From Acidobacteriota bacterium (GTDB lineage Bacteria; Acidobacteriota; Terriglobia; Bryobacterales; Bryobacteraceae), in NCBI GenBank assembly GCA_018268935.1, contig JAFDVS010000088.1, positions 4,921 through 41,943 on the forward strand: DNA of 37,023 nt. Reading direction: 5' to 3'. Shown piece after piece: positions 25,807 through 34,784 of this stretch (position 1 is its first letter; every line of letters begins with the position of its first letter). Made by a program: the position numbers and the translations under genes. The notes beneath the pieces are model-generated. The model searched no databases and was not told the origin of the DNA. It was given only the letters and a program-made list of their open reading frames with translations.

Positions 25807-25824
25807 TCGAATGATCATATTCGA
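25807..25824. promoter_or_regulatory. Inverted repeat upstream of the TonB receptor gene
   Basis: TCGAAT-gatcat-ATTCGA is a perfect repeat with six-base arms, 53 bases upstream of the receptor ATG in the 134-base gap 25755-25888. The location suits an operator, but no promoter elements are clear around it. Nothing else is evident in this gap. Confidence 0.3.
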
Positions 25825-25888
25825 ATCGGGGAGAGATTGCAAACGGACAGAGAAGTCAGAAGTTAGAAGCCGGAACAGAGAAGGATTG

Positions 25889-27406
25889 CTACTGTTTGGC
25901 GGTGAGTCTGGCGATCGGGGTCAAGGGGCGTTCCCGGTGGCTGGTGCTTCGCAGTTTTTCCACTAAGGGAATAGCCGCCGAGGCTTGCCGGTCAATGATC
26001 CAGGCGGGCGCCATACCGAACAGGACGAGGAAGGCAATGAGGACCGTGAGGGCGGCTCTTTCGCGCAACACCGCGTCGGGAAGAAGCGCCAGGTTGGATG
26101 TCTTTTTGCCCAGGAACAGCATGGAGAAAAGACGCAACATGTGACAGGCGAATAGAGCCGTGGCGATGGGAAGTGCGATGCCGAGTTGGGGATGGCTTTC
26201 GAGGGTGCCGTGAATGAGGAGGTCTTCGGCTGGAAGGCCAAGTGTGCCGGGCAAGCCGACGAGAGCGAGTCCTCCGATGAGGAAGAAGACGGCGAGGCGC
26301 GGGAAACGATTCGCGAGACCAAGGAACTGGGCGGTGCCGACCCGTGCGCCGACACGCGTTTCGATGAGCCGCAGCACGATGGCGAGCGCAGTGGTGGAGG
26401 ACGCAACAACGATCCAGTGGACGAGTGCGCCGGTGACTCCGGCTTCGGTCGCACTTTCGAGGCCGACGAGGATGCTGGAAGCCTGGCCGACAAACAGGAG
26501 GGCGAGGATGCGGCGCGGAGCCCGCTCGCGGAGGGCGAGCACTGCCATGTAGCACATGGTGAAGAGGGCGACGTCGCTGAGGACGGGGAGTGCGCCGATG
26601 GCGATGGAAGGCATCACCGGGATGGCGACTTTGGCGATGAGGAAGGCGCCGAGGTGGGCGTTGACCAATAGGTTGGCGTTAAGTAGAGAGCCGCGGTCGA
26701 AGGCGGTGAGCACCCAGGAGTGGAAGGGGAAGATACCTTTGGTAAAGAGGACGGCGAGCATGAGCAGGGCGAAGGACCATTGCCCTCCGGCGAGCGAGGA
26801 CTGGCGTAGCGTCTGCAACGAGTAGGGGGACACGATACCCGCCGCGGCAGCTTGATTGCCGAGAAGGACGATGGCTGCGCCGAGGGCCACGACTCCAGCG
26901 GTGAGAACGGCCTTGATGAGGAGAGTGGCGCGAGTTCCGGCGGCGCCGTCCTCCGATGTGTTGTTGGCGAAGGCGATGGGCAAGGCCGCGAGCGCCCAGC
27001 CCGCCAGCAGGAGCAGCAGGTGATTCGAGACGTAGACAACCGCGACGGCAGCGATGAGCCACAGCAATTGCTGAAGACGCGGGCGGTTCAGGTCACGGCG
27101 CGGGGCGGCGGCGATGGTGAGTAGCGCGAGCGAAGTGAAGAGGACGAGCCCGATGCAGCTCAACATGTCGGCGGCGAAGAGCGGCTGGGCAGCGCCGAGA
27201 AGGGGAACGGCCCAGGGTTCGGCGAGCACTCCTCCGCGCGGAATCTCGATCCACAAGGTGGCCAAGGCGCAGAGCAGCGAGATGACGACGCTGATGAGGG
27301 CCAGGAGCCGGGCCAGGCGAACCGAGCGGGTACGCAGCACCGCGAGTGCTCCTCCGACTGGGGCCAGTACGGCAACGCTTAAGAACGGGAAAGGAAGCTG
27401 ATTCAT
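25889..27406 (-). CDS. Second antiporter-like (NuoM/NuoN-type) membrane subunit of the DAB locus
   Basis: The product is 505 aa from ATG 27406, which overlaps the dabB stop by four bases. It is hydrophobic throughout with about 13-14 predicted membrane helices. The proton-antiporter core is recognised by LAVLFTKGIFPFHSWVLTAFDRGSLLNANLLVNAH (Lys223, equivalent to the central Lys of NuoL/M) and by FFLIGGLALVGLPGTLGLPAEDLL. The usual Glu of helix 5 is missing: GWALAALP has Ala138 where relatives have W-E. RRILALLFVGQAS has Arg where a Lys is common. It should be an inner-membrane partner of the DabA/DabB complex, perhaps structural or carrying a modified proton path. No complex I genes surround it, so it is not part of a nuo operon. 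Confidence 0.85.
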   Translation of the reverse strand: MNQLPFPFLSVAVLAPVGGALAVLRTRSVRLARLLALISVVISLLCALATLWIEIPRGGVLAEPWAVPLLGAAQPLFAADMLSCIGLVLFTSLALLTIAAAPRRDLNRPRLQQLLWLIAAVAVVYVSNHLLLLLAGWALAALPIAFANNTSEDGAAGTRATLLIKAVLTAGVVALGAAIVLLGNQAAAAGIVSPYSLQTLRQSSLAGGQWSFALLMLAVLFTKGIFPFHSWVLTAFDRGSLLNANLLVNAHLGAFLIAKVAIPVMPSIAIGALPVLSDVALFTMCYMAVLALRERAPRRILALLFVGQASSILVGLESATEAGVTGALVHWIVVASSTTALAIVLRLIETRVGARVGTAQFLGLANRFPRLAVFFLIGGLALVGLPGTLGLPAEDLLIHGTLESHPQLGIALPIATALFACHMLRLFSMLFLGKKTSNLALLPDAVLRERAALTVLIAFLVLFGMAPAWIIDRQASAAIPLVEKLRSTSHRERPLTPIARLTAKQ

Positions 27407-28791
27407 TGCCGGGCCCTCGTGGTGGATTGTTCTTTCCAGTTGAGTTGGAGCACTTCCTGATTCCATTCAGGCTTATCCGTGTCGGGACGAGGAGGCGACC
27501 AGATGCGCTCCATGGCATGAAGGGCTTGGGCCACGCGATCGAGCGCACCGAGGAAGAAGCGCTCAAGGATAGTGTCGTGATGGCCGCGATCGATGGCGAG
27601 CCGGTAGAGCCAGTTGCGCATGGCGCCGGGGAAGACGGTTTCGTAGTGTGCTCCGGTGGCGGCGAGATGGCCGCCGGCGGCGGAATGGATCTGGTGGAAG
27701 TCGTGGAGCATGGACGGTGCGCGGAGGAACTGGAGGGTCCGGGTGGCGGCGTGGCCCATGACGTGGATGACGGCGAGCCACTTCAGGCCGAGTCCGATTT
27801 CGACGAAGATGATTCCTAATTGGGTGAGCGAGGCGTAGGAGAGGTAAGTTTTGGCGTCGGCGCAAGCGCGGCCGACCATGGTGCCGTGGGCAGCAGTGAG
27901 TGCGCCGATGAGGACCACCAGGGCGCTGGCGGCCGGCGAGGCGGCGAGGATGGGGTGGGCCCGCAGGAGGAGGTAGGTACCGGCGTGGACAGCGATGGCG
28001 CCATAAAATACGGCGCTCGATGGAGTGGGGCCTTCCATGGCTCGCGGGAGCCAGCCGGAGAACGGAATCTGTGCCGATTTCCCCGCGGCCGCCAGGACCA
28101 GGAGGATGGCAATCAAGGTGGCGGAGCCCGCATCGAAATTGAGGGACTGATTGGGCCAGGCGCCGCGGAACATTTCACTATAGGAAGCCGAGCGGGCGAA
28201 GTGATGCAGGGCGACGGCAGCGGAGAGCAATCCGATGTCGGTGCCGCGATACATAGCGAACACGTAGAGTGCTCCGCGCACTGGCTCGGGGCGCTGATAG
28301 AAGAAGGCGACCAGCAGGACGGAGGTGATGCCGACCACTTCCCAACCGACGATGAGGAGATCAAAGGAACCGGCGCTGAAGATCAGCAGAGAACCGAAGC
28401 CGAACAATTGCAGAAGGGCGAAGAATCGGAAGTAGCCGGGGTCGCGATGGAGGTAGCGGCGGGAGAAAGCTCCGATCAGCCCTACCAGGGTCGCGGTGAG
28501 CAGCATGTAGGGAAGCGAGAGGCGATCGGCAAAGAGGCTGGAGGCGAAGTGATAACTGCCGGCGGAGAACCAGGGGCCGAGGTTTGCGCTGAGTTGCAGC
28601 AGTCCGTGGCTGCGCATGAGGAAGAAGAGGGAGAGCGTACCCACCGAGGCGAAGACATACGTGATTACCGTCAACCGCGCCACAATGCGTTCGGAAGGGG
28701 TCCAGCCGGTGAGCCAGGCGAGGCTGAGGAGCAGGAACACCGCGCCGGGGGCGGCCACAATTGCCATCAATAATGTTTCCATGAATTGCAC
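27403..28791 (-). CDS. dabB: DabB-like proton-conducting membrane subunit (NuoL family)
   Basis: The product is 462 aa with many membrane helices. The proton-path residues of the NuoL/MrpA family are kept: Glu151 in IVGWEVVGITS, Lys238 in AAAGKSAQIPFSGWLPRAMEGPTPSSA, and Lys314 in DAKTYLSYASLTQLG. The gene follows DabA by a single base gap (28791/28792), the arrangement known from DAB operons, in which DabB carries cation flow that drives CO2 hydration by DabA. It is shorter than full NuoL and lacks its C-terminal helices; the last about 100 residues are polar and contain His-rich blocks. A second antiporter-like gene overlaps its end. Assignment to DabB rests on gene order plus motifs. Confidence 0.9.
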   Translation of the reverse strand: MQFMETLLMAIVAAPGAVFLLLSLAWLTGWTPSERIVARLTVITYVFASVGTLSLFFLMRSHGLLQLSANLGPWFSAGSYHFASSLFADRLSLPYMLLTATLVGLIGAFSRRYLHRDPGYFRFFALLQLFGFGSLLIFSAGSFDLLIVGWEVVGITSVLLVAFFYQRPEPVRGALYVFAMYRGTDIGLLSAAVALHHFARSASYSEMFRGAWPNQSLNFDAGSATLIAILLVLAAAGKSAQIPFSGWLPRAMEGPTPSSAVFYGAIAVHAGTYLLLRAHPILAASPAASALVVLIGALTAAHGTMVGRACADAKTYLSYASLTQLGIIFVEIGLGLKWLAVIHVMGHAATRTLQFLRAPSMLHDFHQIHSAAGGHLAATGAHYETVFPGAMRNWLYRLAIDRGHHDTILERFFLGALDRVAQALHAMERIWSPPRPDTDKPEWNQEVLQLNWKEQSTTRARQ

Positions 28792-31734
28792 CTAGAGACT
28801 CGCCTGAATGGTGGCGGCGGGGAGATGTTCGATCATGCCGCGATACCAATCCATGGAGTTGGCCGCTGTCCCGATGTGTTCCGGGATATAGCGGAGTGGC
28901 TCGAAGATGCCGTTGCGGTAGGTTTGGATGCGGCCGGTGACCGGATCCATTGCGGCAATGCGGACCCAGCGATTGGTGAGCAGTTGATTGAGGGCGGGGT
29001 TCTTGCGGAATGTGGAAAGCAACCGGTCGGGGGTAGTTTCGACGACGAAGAGAATGCGGACAGGCTCGTGAATTTCCACCATCTGCCAAGGGAGTCCGGT
29101 GCGCAGATCGCTGGCCTGGCCATTCATGACACCGATCAGCCCCGTCACATTGTGAGGCAGTTTGGTGCCGCAGCCGTAACGTTCGTTGTCCACGAAGGAG
29201 AAGTAGTATTCCAGGCTGATACCGGCGCAAACCGGAACGACCGCACCGAGGAGGCGGAGCAGGTCGCGATCTTCGGGGTCCTGCGAGGCGTCGTAGGAGA
29301 CGAGGAAGGCGCGGCGATCGAGGAAGAGTCCGCGGGTGGTGGCGCGGCGGCCGACGAAGCAGACGGCGTTGGTGCAGTGGCCGTATTCGGGACGAGGCTC
29401 GGCGAGATGCTCGGAGCGCTCTTCGACGTGCTGCAGGGCGAGGTCACTGTTGTGATTGGGATCGGCGGCCTCAAAGCGGCGGGCGCGTTCGTGGGCGTTG
29501 CCGGCGCGGGCACGATCGAGGGAAGCACGGACGGCGGCAAGTTCTTCGCGGTGCGAGTCGGGCACTTGTTCGAGATCGAAGAGATCGATGTCGTCGTTGC
29601 AGGTGTCGTGATAGCCGCCGACGAACCAGGTGTCCTGGGGAATGAAGATGCCTTTGGAGCGGAGGCGGTCGCGGACGTGAGGGAGATTGGCCATGGCGGC
29701 GAAGAGGCGGGCGTTGGGGCCTCCGCGGCGGCCGCCGCAAGCGCCGCAATCATGGGCCGATTCGTGGGGATTGTTGAGGCTGGTGGAGCCGTGACCGAGA
29801 ACGATGACGAGGCGGGCAAAGCCTGTGCGCAGTCCGGCAGGGCCGAGCACGCTTTCGACTCGATCCGTCTTTTCGTCGGGGGAAAACCCAACCAGCAGGC
29901 CTTCGGCGACGTGCTGGCCCTCGGCATCCTTGCGCATGAGAGTGAGTTCGGTACGCGGCTCGGGCAGGAAGCTCTTGTTCAGTTTCTCGCGCAGGCGGGC
30001 GAACTGGCGCGGTGCAATGACGCGAGCGATCAAAGGGAAAAGGGAGAGGATGCCGAGGACTGCGGTGCTGATCCAACCGTTGACGATGGTGCGGGAAGAG
30101 GTGAGGCCGAGTTGCGCGAAGCGGGACCAGATGGCGCGGCGGGCGCGGCGCTGTTCGGTGAGGCGCTCGTCCTGTTCGACAGGTACTTCACGCACGGCGT
30201 GCTGCGGTTTCACCACCACAGGACACAGCGGCACGCCGTGCGGATCGTCGATGCCGGCATAATCGACGGCGACGCCGAAGAAGCCGGCAGCGGCAAAGGT
30301 TTCGATGTCGGGATCGTACTCCTCCAAATGGCGGCGGATCGATTCTTCGCGCTCATCGATGCAGAAGAAGACCTGTGCTTTGGGGCGCGCCTTACGTTCG
30401 GCGGGGGGATGGAGACGGCGGTGGCAGGCGAGGGGTTCGAGGACGAGGCGTTCATGGCGGCGCTCATAGGCTTGATGGAGCAGGCGGCGGCATTCGAGGT
30501 CGTCCAGGCGGGAGACTTCAAACTGCATCTCATCGAACTGAGCGGCACTGAGGTTGCGAATGGTCAAAGCACTGAGGCCGAGGAGTTGCGCCACATCGAA
30601 CATGCGTGCAGCCTGGCGCAGCCGCTCGAGTTCGATGGAGCTCGACTCCTCGGCGCGTGTTTGCCATTGGCTGGCAAAATCGGCATCGAGGCCGGCTTCC
30701 TGGGAGATATTGCCGGCGGCGACACGGGTCATGGTGAGGCGGACGGCGAGGAAGTCGAGGAGCGAGCATGGAATGCGATTGTGTTCGAGCAGATACGGTT
30801 CCTGCTCGATGCGGTTGAAGAGACCGGCCCAGCCGGGAAGAGCGAGCAATTCGGCCTGGAGATAGGCGGACCATTCCTGTTCGGGGATGCGGAAGGAATC
30901 GAGGAATTGGAGGACAACGCGGGTGGGATCGGCGTTTTCCCGGGCCTGTTGCGCAAAGGCGCGGCAAAGGCCGCTGAGTCCTTTGGGTTCGATGAACAGC
31001 GGCTGGGTGATGAGTTTGCGGACAGAAGCGTAAAAGCCGAGGTCGCGATCGGGCATGGGCCAGTAGGCGAGGCCCTGGTCGAGGAAGACTTCGGAGAAAC
31101 GGATCAAATAAGGATGAATGAAGTCGTCGAGATCGACGCCGGCGGAAGCAAGCAGGCCGTCGCGGATACGGCTGGAAGCGGCACTCTCGGCGGGGGAGGG
31201 GAGTTTGACGCGATCGAGGCAGGCGGCAAAGAGCTTGCGGGCGGCGACACCCTCCCGGCTGCCGTGGGCTTCGAGGATGCGCGCGCGTTTGGCGGGCTCC
31301 AGATCCGTACGGAGGCGCATCAGCAGCCCACCTTCGTGGAGCATATAGCCGATGGCGCCGGCTTCAAAAGGGCGGATGCCGGAAATGAGCACGGCACGCT
31401 GCAACGTGCGGCGGGTGATGCCGAATTGGGGGAGCAGGACGGAATCGGGCTCTTCGGCGATGACCTCTTCGATGTCGAACTCGAGGATACGGCCACGGCG
31501 CAACTGCTCGCGGTAGGCTTCCTCTTTCATGTAGGGTTCGGCGCCGAAGATCCGGGCCGCTTCCGAGACAGCATCTTCAAAGGTGCGGTCTTCGAAGGCG
31601 TGCAGGGTGTTGTGGTGGACAAATACCCCGATGGGTCCCTGCACCGGAAGCAGGTGCGCAACGTGATGCAGAATTTCGTGGAGCCGGTGAGAGCGGCTAT
31701 GCGCAGGTTCGGAAAGAGTCTCCAGAGGTTGCAT
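28792..31734 (-). CDS. dabA: DabA, DUF2309 inorganic-carbon transporter subunit
   Basis: The product is 980 aa. The N-terminal HHNTLHAFED block and the full length match DUF2309. The zinc site resembles that of beta-carbonic anhydrases. Cys458-x-Asp460 lies in VFFCIDEREESIRRHLE. His648 in VLGHGSTSLNNPHESA and Cys663 in HDCGACGGRRGGPNARL are 15 residues apart, the same spacing I recall for the zinc His and Cys of Halothiobacillus DabA2. With DabB it forms a membrane complex that hydrates CO2 to bicarbonate on the cytoplasmic side, driven by cation flow. The ATG overlaps the SulP stop by one base (TAATG at 31732-31736 read on the minus strand), and GGAG is six bases upstream inside that gene. 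Confidence 0.93.
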   Translation of the reverse strand: MQPLETLSEPAHSRSHRLHEILHHVAHLLPVQGPIGVFVHHNTLHAFEDRTFEDAVSEAARIFGAEPYMKEEAYREQLRRGRILEFDIEEVIAEEPDSVLLPQFGITRRTLQRAVLISGIRPFEAGAIGYMLHEGGLLMRLRTDLEPAKRARILEAHGSREGVAARKLFAACLDRVKLPSPAESAASSRIRDGLLASAGVDLDDFIHPYLIRFSEVFLDQGLAYWPMPDRDLGFYASVRKLITQPLFIEPKGLSGLCRAFAQQARENADPTRVVLQFLDSFRIPEQEWSAYLQAELLALPGWAGLFNRIEQEPYLLEHNRIPCSLLDFLAVRLTMTRVAAGNISQEAGLDADFASQWQTRAEESSSIELERLRQAARMFDVAQLLGLSALTIRNLSAAQFDEMQFEVSRLDDLECRRLLHQAYERRHERLVLEPLACHRRLHPPAERKARPKAQVFFCIDEREESIRRHLEEYDPDIETFAAAGFFGVAVDYAGIDDPHGVPLCPVVVKPQHAVREVPVEQDERLTEQRRARRAIWSRFAQLGLTSSRTIVNGWISTAVLGILSLFPLIARVIAPRQFARLREKLNKSFLPEPRTELTLMRKDAEGQHVAEGLLVGFSPDEKTDRVESVLGPAGLRTGFARLVIVLGHGSTSLNNPHESAHDCGACGGRRGGPNARLFAAMANLPHVRDRLRSKGIFIPQDTWFVGGYHDTCNDDIDLFDLEQVPDSHREELAAVRASLDRARAGNAHERARRFEAADPNHNSDLALQHVEERSEHLAEPRPEYGHCTNAVCFVGRRATTRGLFLDRRAFLVSYDASQDPEDRDLLRLLGAVVPVCAGISLEYYFSFVDNERYGCGTKLPHNVTGLIGVMNGQASDLRTGLPWQMVEIHEPVRILFVVETTPDRLLSTFRKNPALNQLLTNRWVRIAAMDPVTGRIQTYRNGIFEPLRYIPEHIGTAANSMDWYRGMIEHLPAATIQASL

Positions 31735-33332
31735 TATGCTCCTTGCGCCACTCCTATGGAGCGCAGTTTGCGGCGCGCGGCCAGTTCGTGTGCCGACGCC
31801 GGGGCGTGGCCATCCAGGCCGGTGAGGATCAACTGGCCTTGTGTCCAGTCTCTGCTCAACTTTTGAAGCTTTGCAAGAACAGTGTGGTCCACCACCCAGG
31901 TGTCCTCAAAATCAAGGATAACAGTCTGCACATCCTTCGGGATGCTGGCGAGACGGCGCTTGAGGCCAAGGTAGTTGGTGAAGATGGCCGAGTCGTGAAC
32001 GCGAAGGGTGAGGATGCCGCCGGTTTGCGATTCTGAAACGACGCTGCGGAAAAGGGCGCGGAAGGGCACGCCGTTCTTCACATGGAGGATGACTTTGAGG
32101 ACGAGGCCGGCGCCGACGCCGACCAGCAGGTCAGTGGCCAGCGTCACCATCATCGTGACAACGAAAAGCAGAAGCTGCTCGGCTCCGATGTGGTAGACAT
32201 GACGGAATTCGCTGGGCGAGGCGAGGCGGGTGCCGGTGTAGATGAGCATGGCCGCGAGGGCAGCCATCGGGATCTGCTGCAGCAGGCCGGGGATGAGCAC
32301 GATGGAGAGGAGGAGGAACGTCCCGTGGAAGAAGTTCGAATAGTGCGATTTGGCGCCGTTGTCGATGTTGGCCTTGCTGCGGACGATCTCGGAGATCATG
32401 GGGAGGCCGCCGATAAAGCCTGCCACGGTGTTGCCGATGCCGGTGGCGAGCAGGTCTTTGTTGAGGTCGCTGACGCGGCGCTCAGGGTCGAGCGAATCGA
32501 CGGCGATCACGCTGAGCATCGATTCGATGGTGCCGACGAGGGCGAACATGATGATGTATTTGATGGAGACAGGGCTGAAGACCTGAGAGAAATCGGGGAA
32601 TGCCAGCGCGCTAATGAGTGAGCCAGGCAGCCGGATGAGGAATTTCGGGCCGATTTCGTAAGTGTGGTGAGAGAACTGGTACAGATGGGGGTGGCTCAGA
32701 TCGAACAGGACACCGAGTGGGACGGCGGCGGCCAGCACAACCATCGGTGCGGGGACCTGCTTCACCCAGGGGATGTTGATGAGGGGGAGAGTAAAGAGGA
32801 TCAGCAAGGATAGCAGGCCGATGAGGAAGACTTCGGGGTTCAGGTTGGCGATGCTGTGCGGGATTTCGGCAAGGAGGTGGAGCGGTTCCTTGCCTTCGGG
32901 GCTGACTCCCAGCACGACATGCGCCTGTTTGCTGATGATGATAACGCCGATGGCGGCAAGCATGCCGTGGACTACCGCGGACGGCATAAGGTCGCCCAGC
33001 ACACCAGCCTTGGTGAGTGCGAAGACGACCTGCAGGACTCCGGCCACGACAACAACGGCGAGCGCCTTCTTGTAGCCCGCCGCCATGTCGCCGTTGCCCA
33101 GTTCGGTGACAGCGCCGATGGCGATGACGATCAAGCCTGCGGCGGGGCCTTTGATGGTTAGGCGGGCCGAACCGAACAGAGAGACGACCATACCACCGAC
33201 GATGGCGGTGAGGATGCCGGCGATGGGCGGGAAGCCACTGGCCATGGAGATGCCGAGGCAGAGGGGTAGCGCGATCAAGAAGACGAGGAAACCGGAGTAG
33301 AGGTCGGACTTCCAGGTACTGGAGGTTGGCAT
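31734..33332 (-). CDS. SulP-family anion transporter with STAS domain
   Basis: The product is 532 aa from ATG 33332, chosen because AAGGAG lies five bases upstream; the open frame reaches back to TTG 33350. The membrane domain (about 1-400) has SulP hallmarks: SDLYSGFLVFLIALPLCLGISMASG, LFGSARLTIKGPAAGL, VVHGMLAAIGVIIISKQ and SLDPERRVSDLNKDLLATGIGNTVAGFIGGLPMISEIVRS. A STAS domain closes the protein (about 425-532; VQTVILDFEDTWVVDHTVLAKL). SulP proteins move sulfate, bicarbonate or other anions. Its one-base overlap with dabA makes bicarbonate a reasonable guess. It heads the leftward operon SulP-dabA-dabB-antiporter subunit. Confidence 0.92.
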   Translation of the reverse strand: MPTSSTWKSDLYSGFLVFLIALPLCLGISMASGFPPIAGILTAIVGGMVVSLFGSARLTIKGPAAGLIVIAIGAVTELGNGDMAAGYKKALAVVVVAGVLQVVFALTKAGVLGDLMPSAVVHGMLAAIGVIIISKQAHVVLGVSPEGKEPLHLLAEIPHSIANLNPEVFLIGLLSLLILFTLPLINIPWVKQVPAPMVVLAAAVPLGVLFDLSHPHLYQFSHHTYEIGPKFLIRLPGSLISALAFPDFSQVFSPVSIKYIIMFALVGTIESMLSVIAVDSLDPERRVSDLNKDLLATGIGNTVAGFIGGLPMISEIVRSKANIDNGAKSHYSNFFHGTFLLLSIVLIPGLLQQIPMAALAAMLIYTGTRLASPSEFRHVYHIGAEQLLLFVVTMMVTLATDLLVGVGAGLVLKVILHVKNGVPFRALFRSVVSESQTGGILTLRVHDSAIFTNYLGLKRRLASIPKDVQTVILDFEDTWVVDHTVLAKLQKLSRDWTQGQLILTGLDGHAPASAHELAARRKLRSIGVAQGA

Positions 33333-33379
33333 GGATGCTCCTTGGGGCAATTACCACCCGGGGGGCTACAGAGGTCTAC

Positions 33380-33393
33380 GGGAGGCTACTCCC
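33380..33393. repeat. Short inverted repeat upstream of the SulP operon
   Basis: GGGAG-gcta-CTCCC lies 48 bases upstream of the SulP ATG, in the 192-base divergent gap 33333-33524. It could form a small hairpin in the 5' leader of the SulP mRNA or serve as a protein site. Confidence 0.35.
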
Positions 33394-33413
33394 TGATCAT
33401 GGCCCTAATCGGT

Positions 33414-33437
33414 TGGGAAGCCTATTCCTGCTTCCCA
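33414..33437. repeat. Inverted repeat in the SulP/porin divergent gap
   Basis: TGGGAAGC-ctattcct-GCTTCCCA is perfect over eight-base arms, roughly midway between the SulP start (33332) and the porin start (33525). Position and symmetry fit an operator shared by both divergent units. There is no T-run, so termination is unlikely. Confidence 0.45.
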
Positions 33438-33524
33438 GAATGGGCGTGTACGGTTTTCAGGGGGGCTGCTCGATTCGCGAATTTCGCTGGTAGGGTGGAG
33501 ACAGGAGGGTGTGCGTTACTTTTG

Positions 33525-34784
33525 ATGCGAGCGATCGGTGGATTATTACTATTCGTTTCGGCCTCGTTACTTGCTGAAGACACAGGACTTTTGAATCGCG
33601 ACATGCCGCAATGGCTCCGTCTGGGAGCACAGATGAGGCTACGCAGTGAAGGGGAGCACGGCATCGGTTATGTGGAGGGAAACGACCACGACTACCTCTT
33701 GCAGCGATACCGGTTTTCCGTAGGGATCCGGCCGGTGACGGGCCTGCAGTTTTTCGGAGAGGTGCAGGACGCGCGGGCGGCGTGGCTACCCAATCAGGGG
33801 AGCGGGATCAAGGACCGGCTGGACCTGAGGCAGGCGTGGGTTGGGATTGGGACCGAGAACAAGCTGTGGGATCTGCGCGTGGGGCGGCAGCGGATGGCCT
33901 TCGGCAGTGAGCGGGTGATTGGCGCCAGCGAGTGGGGGAATACGGCACGGGTGTTCGACGCGGCGCGGCTGGCGTTGCACCGCGGCCATGACCGGGTGGA
34001 TATATTCGCCAGTTCGGTGGTGGCGGCGGACACCGATCATTGGGATCACCACCAGCAGGGGAATAATCTGCACGGGGCGTATGCTTCAATCGGGTCGTTG
34101 CTGCCTGGATCACAATTGGAGCCTTATGTTTTGTTCCGGACCAATCACAACGGGGGTGGATTGCACACGTGGACGGAAGGAGTGCGGTCAGCGGGGGCGG
34201 TGCACAAGGATTGGAGATATGAGGCGGAGTTGATCAAGCAAACGGGATCCGTCGGGCCGAGGCACCTTTCGGCGTGGGCTGGGACACTGCAGGGGCAGCG
34301 GCTGTTACGGACTCTGCGCTGGCAACCGACGTTGATGGCGGAAGGCAACTACGCCACGGGCGACAAGGATCCGAAAGACGCAGTGGTGAACACGTTCGAT
34401 CAACTGTACCCGACGAATCATGGGATTTATGGAATCGCCGACCAGGTGGGGCGGCGGAACAACAAGAATGTGCGGGGCGGGATCTGGTTTCATCCGGAGA
34501 AGTGGCTGACTCTGAAATCCGAAGTGCATTCTTTCTGGCTGGTGAGCCGCTACGATTCCCTGTATGCGTTCAACGGAGCAGCACTAGTGCCGGCGGTGGC
34601 CGGCGGCGCATCGTCAACGGATGTCGGACGAGAGCTGGATTTGCTTTCGGAGATCAAGCTGTCGCGTCACTACGACATCGGGCTGCAGTACGGGCACATG
34701 TTTCCAGGCGAATTTTTGAAGACGTACACACCGGGAGCCGGGCACTCGTTTTATGCAGTGTATTTCGACCTTCGGCTTCAGTGA
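33525..34784 (+). CDS. Alginate-export-type outer membrane porin
   Basis: The product is 419 aa from ATG 33525, which gives a signal peptide (MRAIGGLLLFVSASLLAED). The upstream open frame to 33342 has no coding character, and the GGAGG at about 33503 is distant from the ATG, so the start is moderately sure. The mature part matches the alginate-export porin family: WLRLGAQMRLRSEGEHG; LLQRYRFSVGIRPVTGLQFFGEVQDAR; the landmark LDLRQAWVGIGTENKLWDLRVGRQRMAFGSERVIG; and a C-terminal strand FYAVYFDLRLQ. It would be an outer-membrane beta barrel for anionic sugars or other anions. It is divergent from the SulP operon, so common control is possible. The stop overlaps the convergent response regulator gene by seven bases. 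Confidence 0.86.
   Translation: MRAIGGLLLFVSASLLAEDTGLLNRDMPQWLRLGAQMRLRSEGEHGIGYVEGNDHDYLLQRYRFSVGIRPVTGLQFFGEVQDARAAWLPNQGSGIKDRLDLRQAWVGIGTENKLWDLRVGRQRMAFGSERVIGASEWGNTARVFDAARLALHRGHDRVDIFASSVVAADTDHWDHHQQGNNLHGAYASIGSLLPGSQLEPYVLFRTNHNGGGLHTWTEGVRSAGAVHKDWRYEAELIKQTGSVGPRHLSAWAGTLQGQRLLRTLRWQPTLMAEGNYATGDKDPKDAVVNTFDQLYPTNHGIYGIADQVGRRNNKNVRGGIWFHPEKWLTLKSEVHSFWLVSRYDSLYAFNGAALVPAVAGGASSTDVGRELDLLSEIKLSRHYDIGLQYGHMFPGEFLKTYTPGAGHSFYAVYFDLRLQ

Noticed and set aside
25889..28791. Respiratory complex I (nuo) operon
   Set aside because: Only two antiporter-like subunits are present and they sit directly after a DUF2309 gene; none of the hydrophilic or other membrane complex I subunits is present.
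28786..31866. Open frame of 1026 codons on the plus strand
   Set aside because: It is antisense to dabA, whose motifs and tight operon spacing are clear. The frame is open because of GC-rich codon use, and its translation has no recognisable domain.
33342..33524. N-terminal extension of the porin
   Set aside because: Starting at 33342 would bury the obvious signal peptide (from 33525) inside the protein and would run over the divergent SulP leader.
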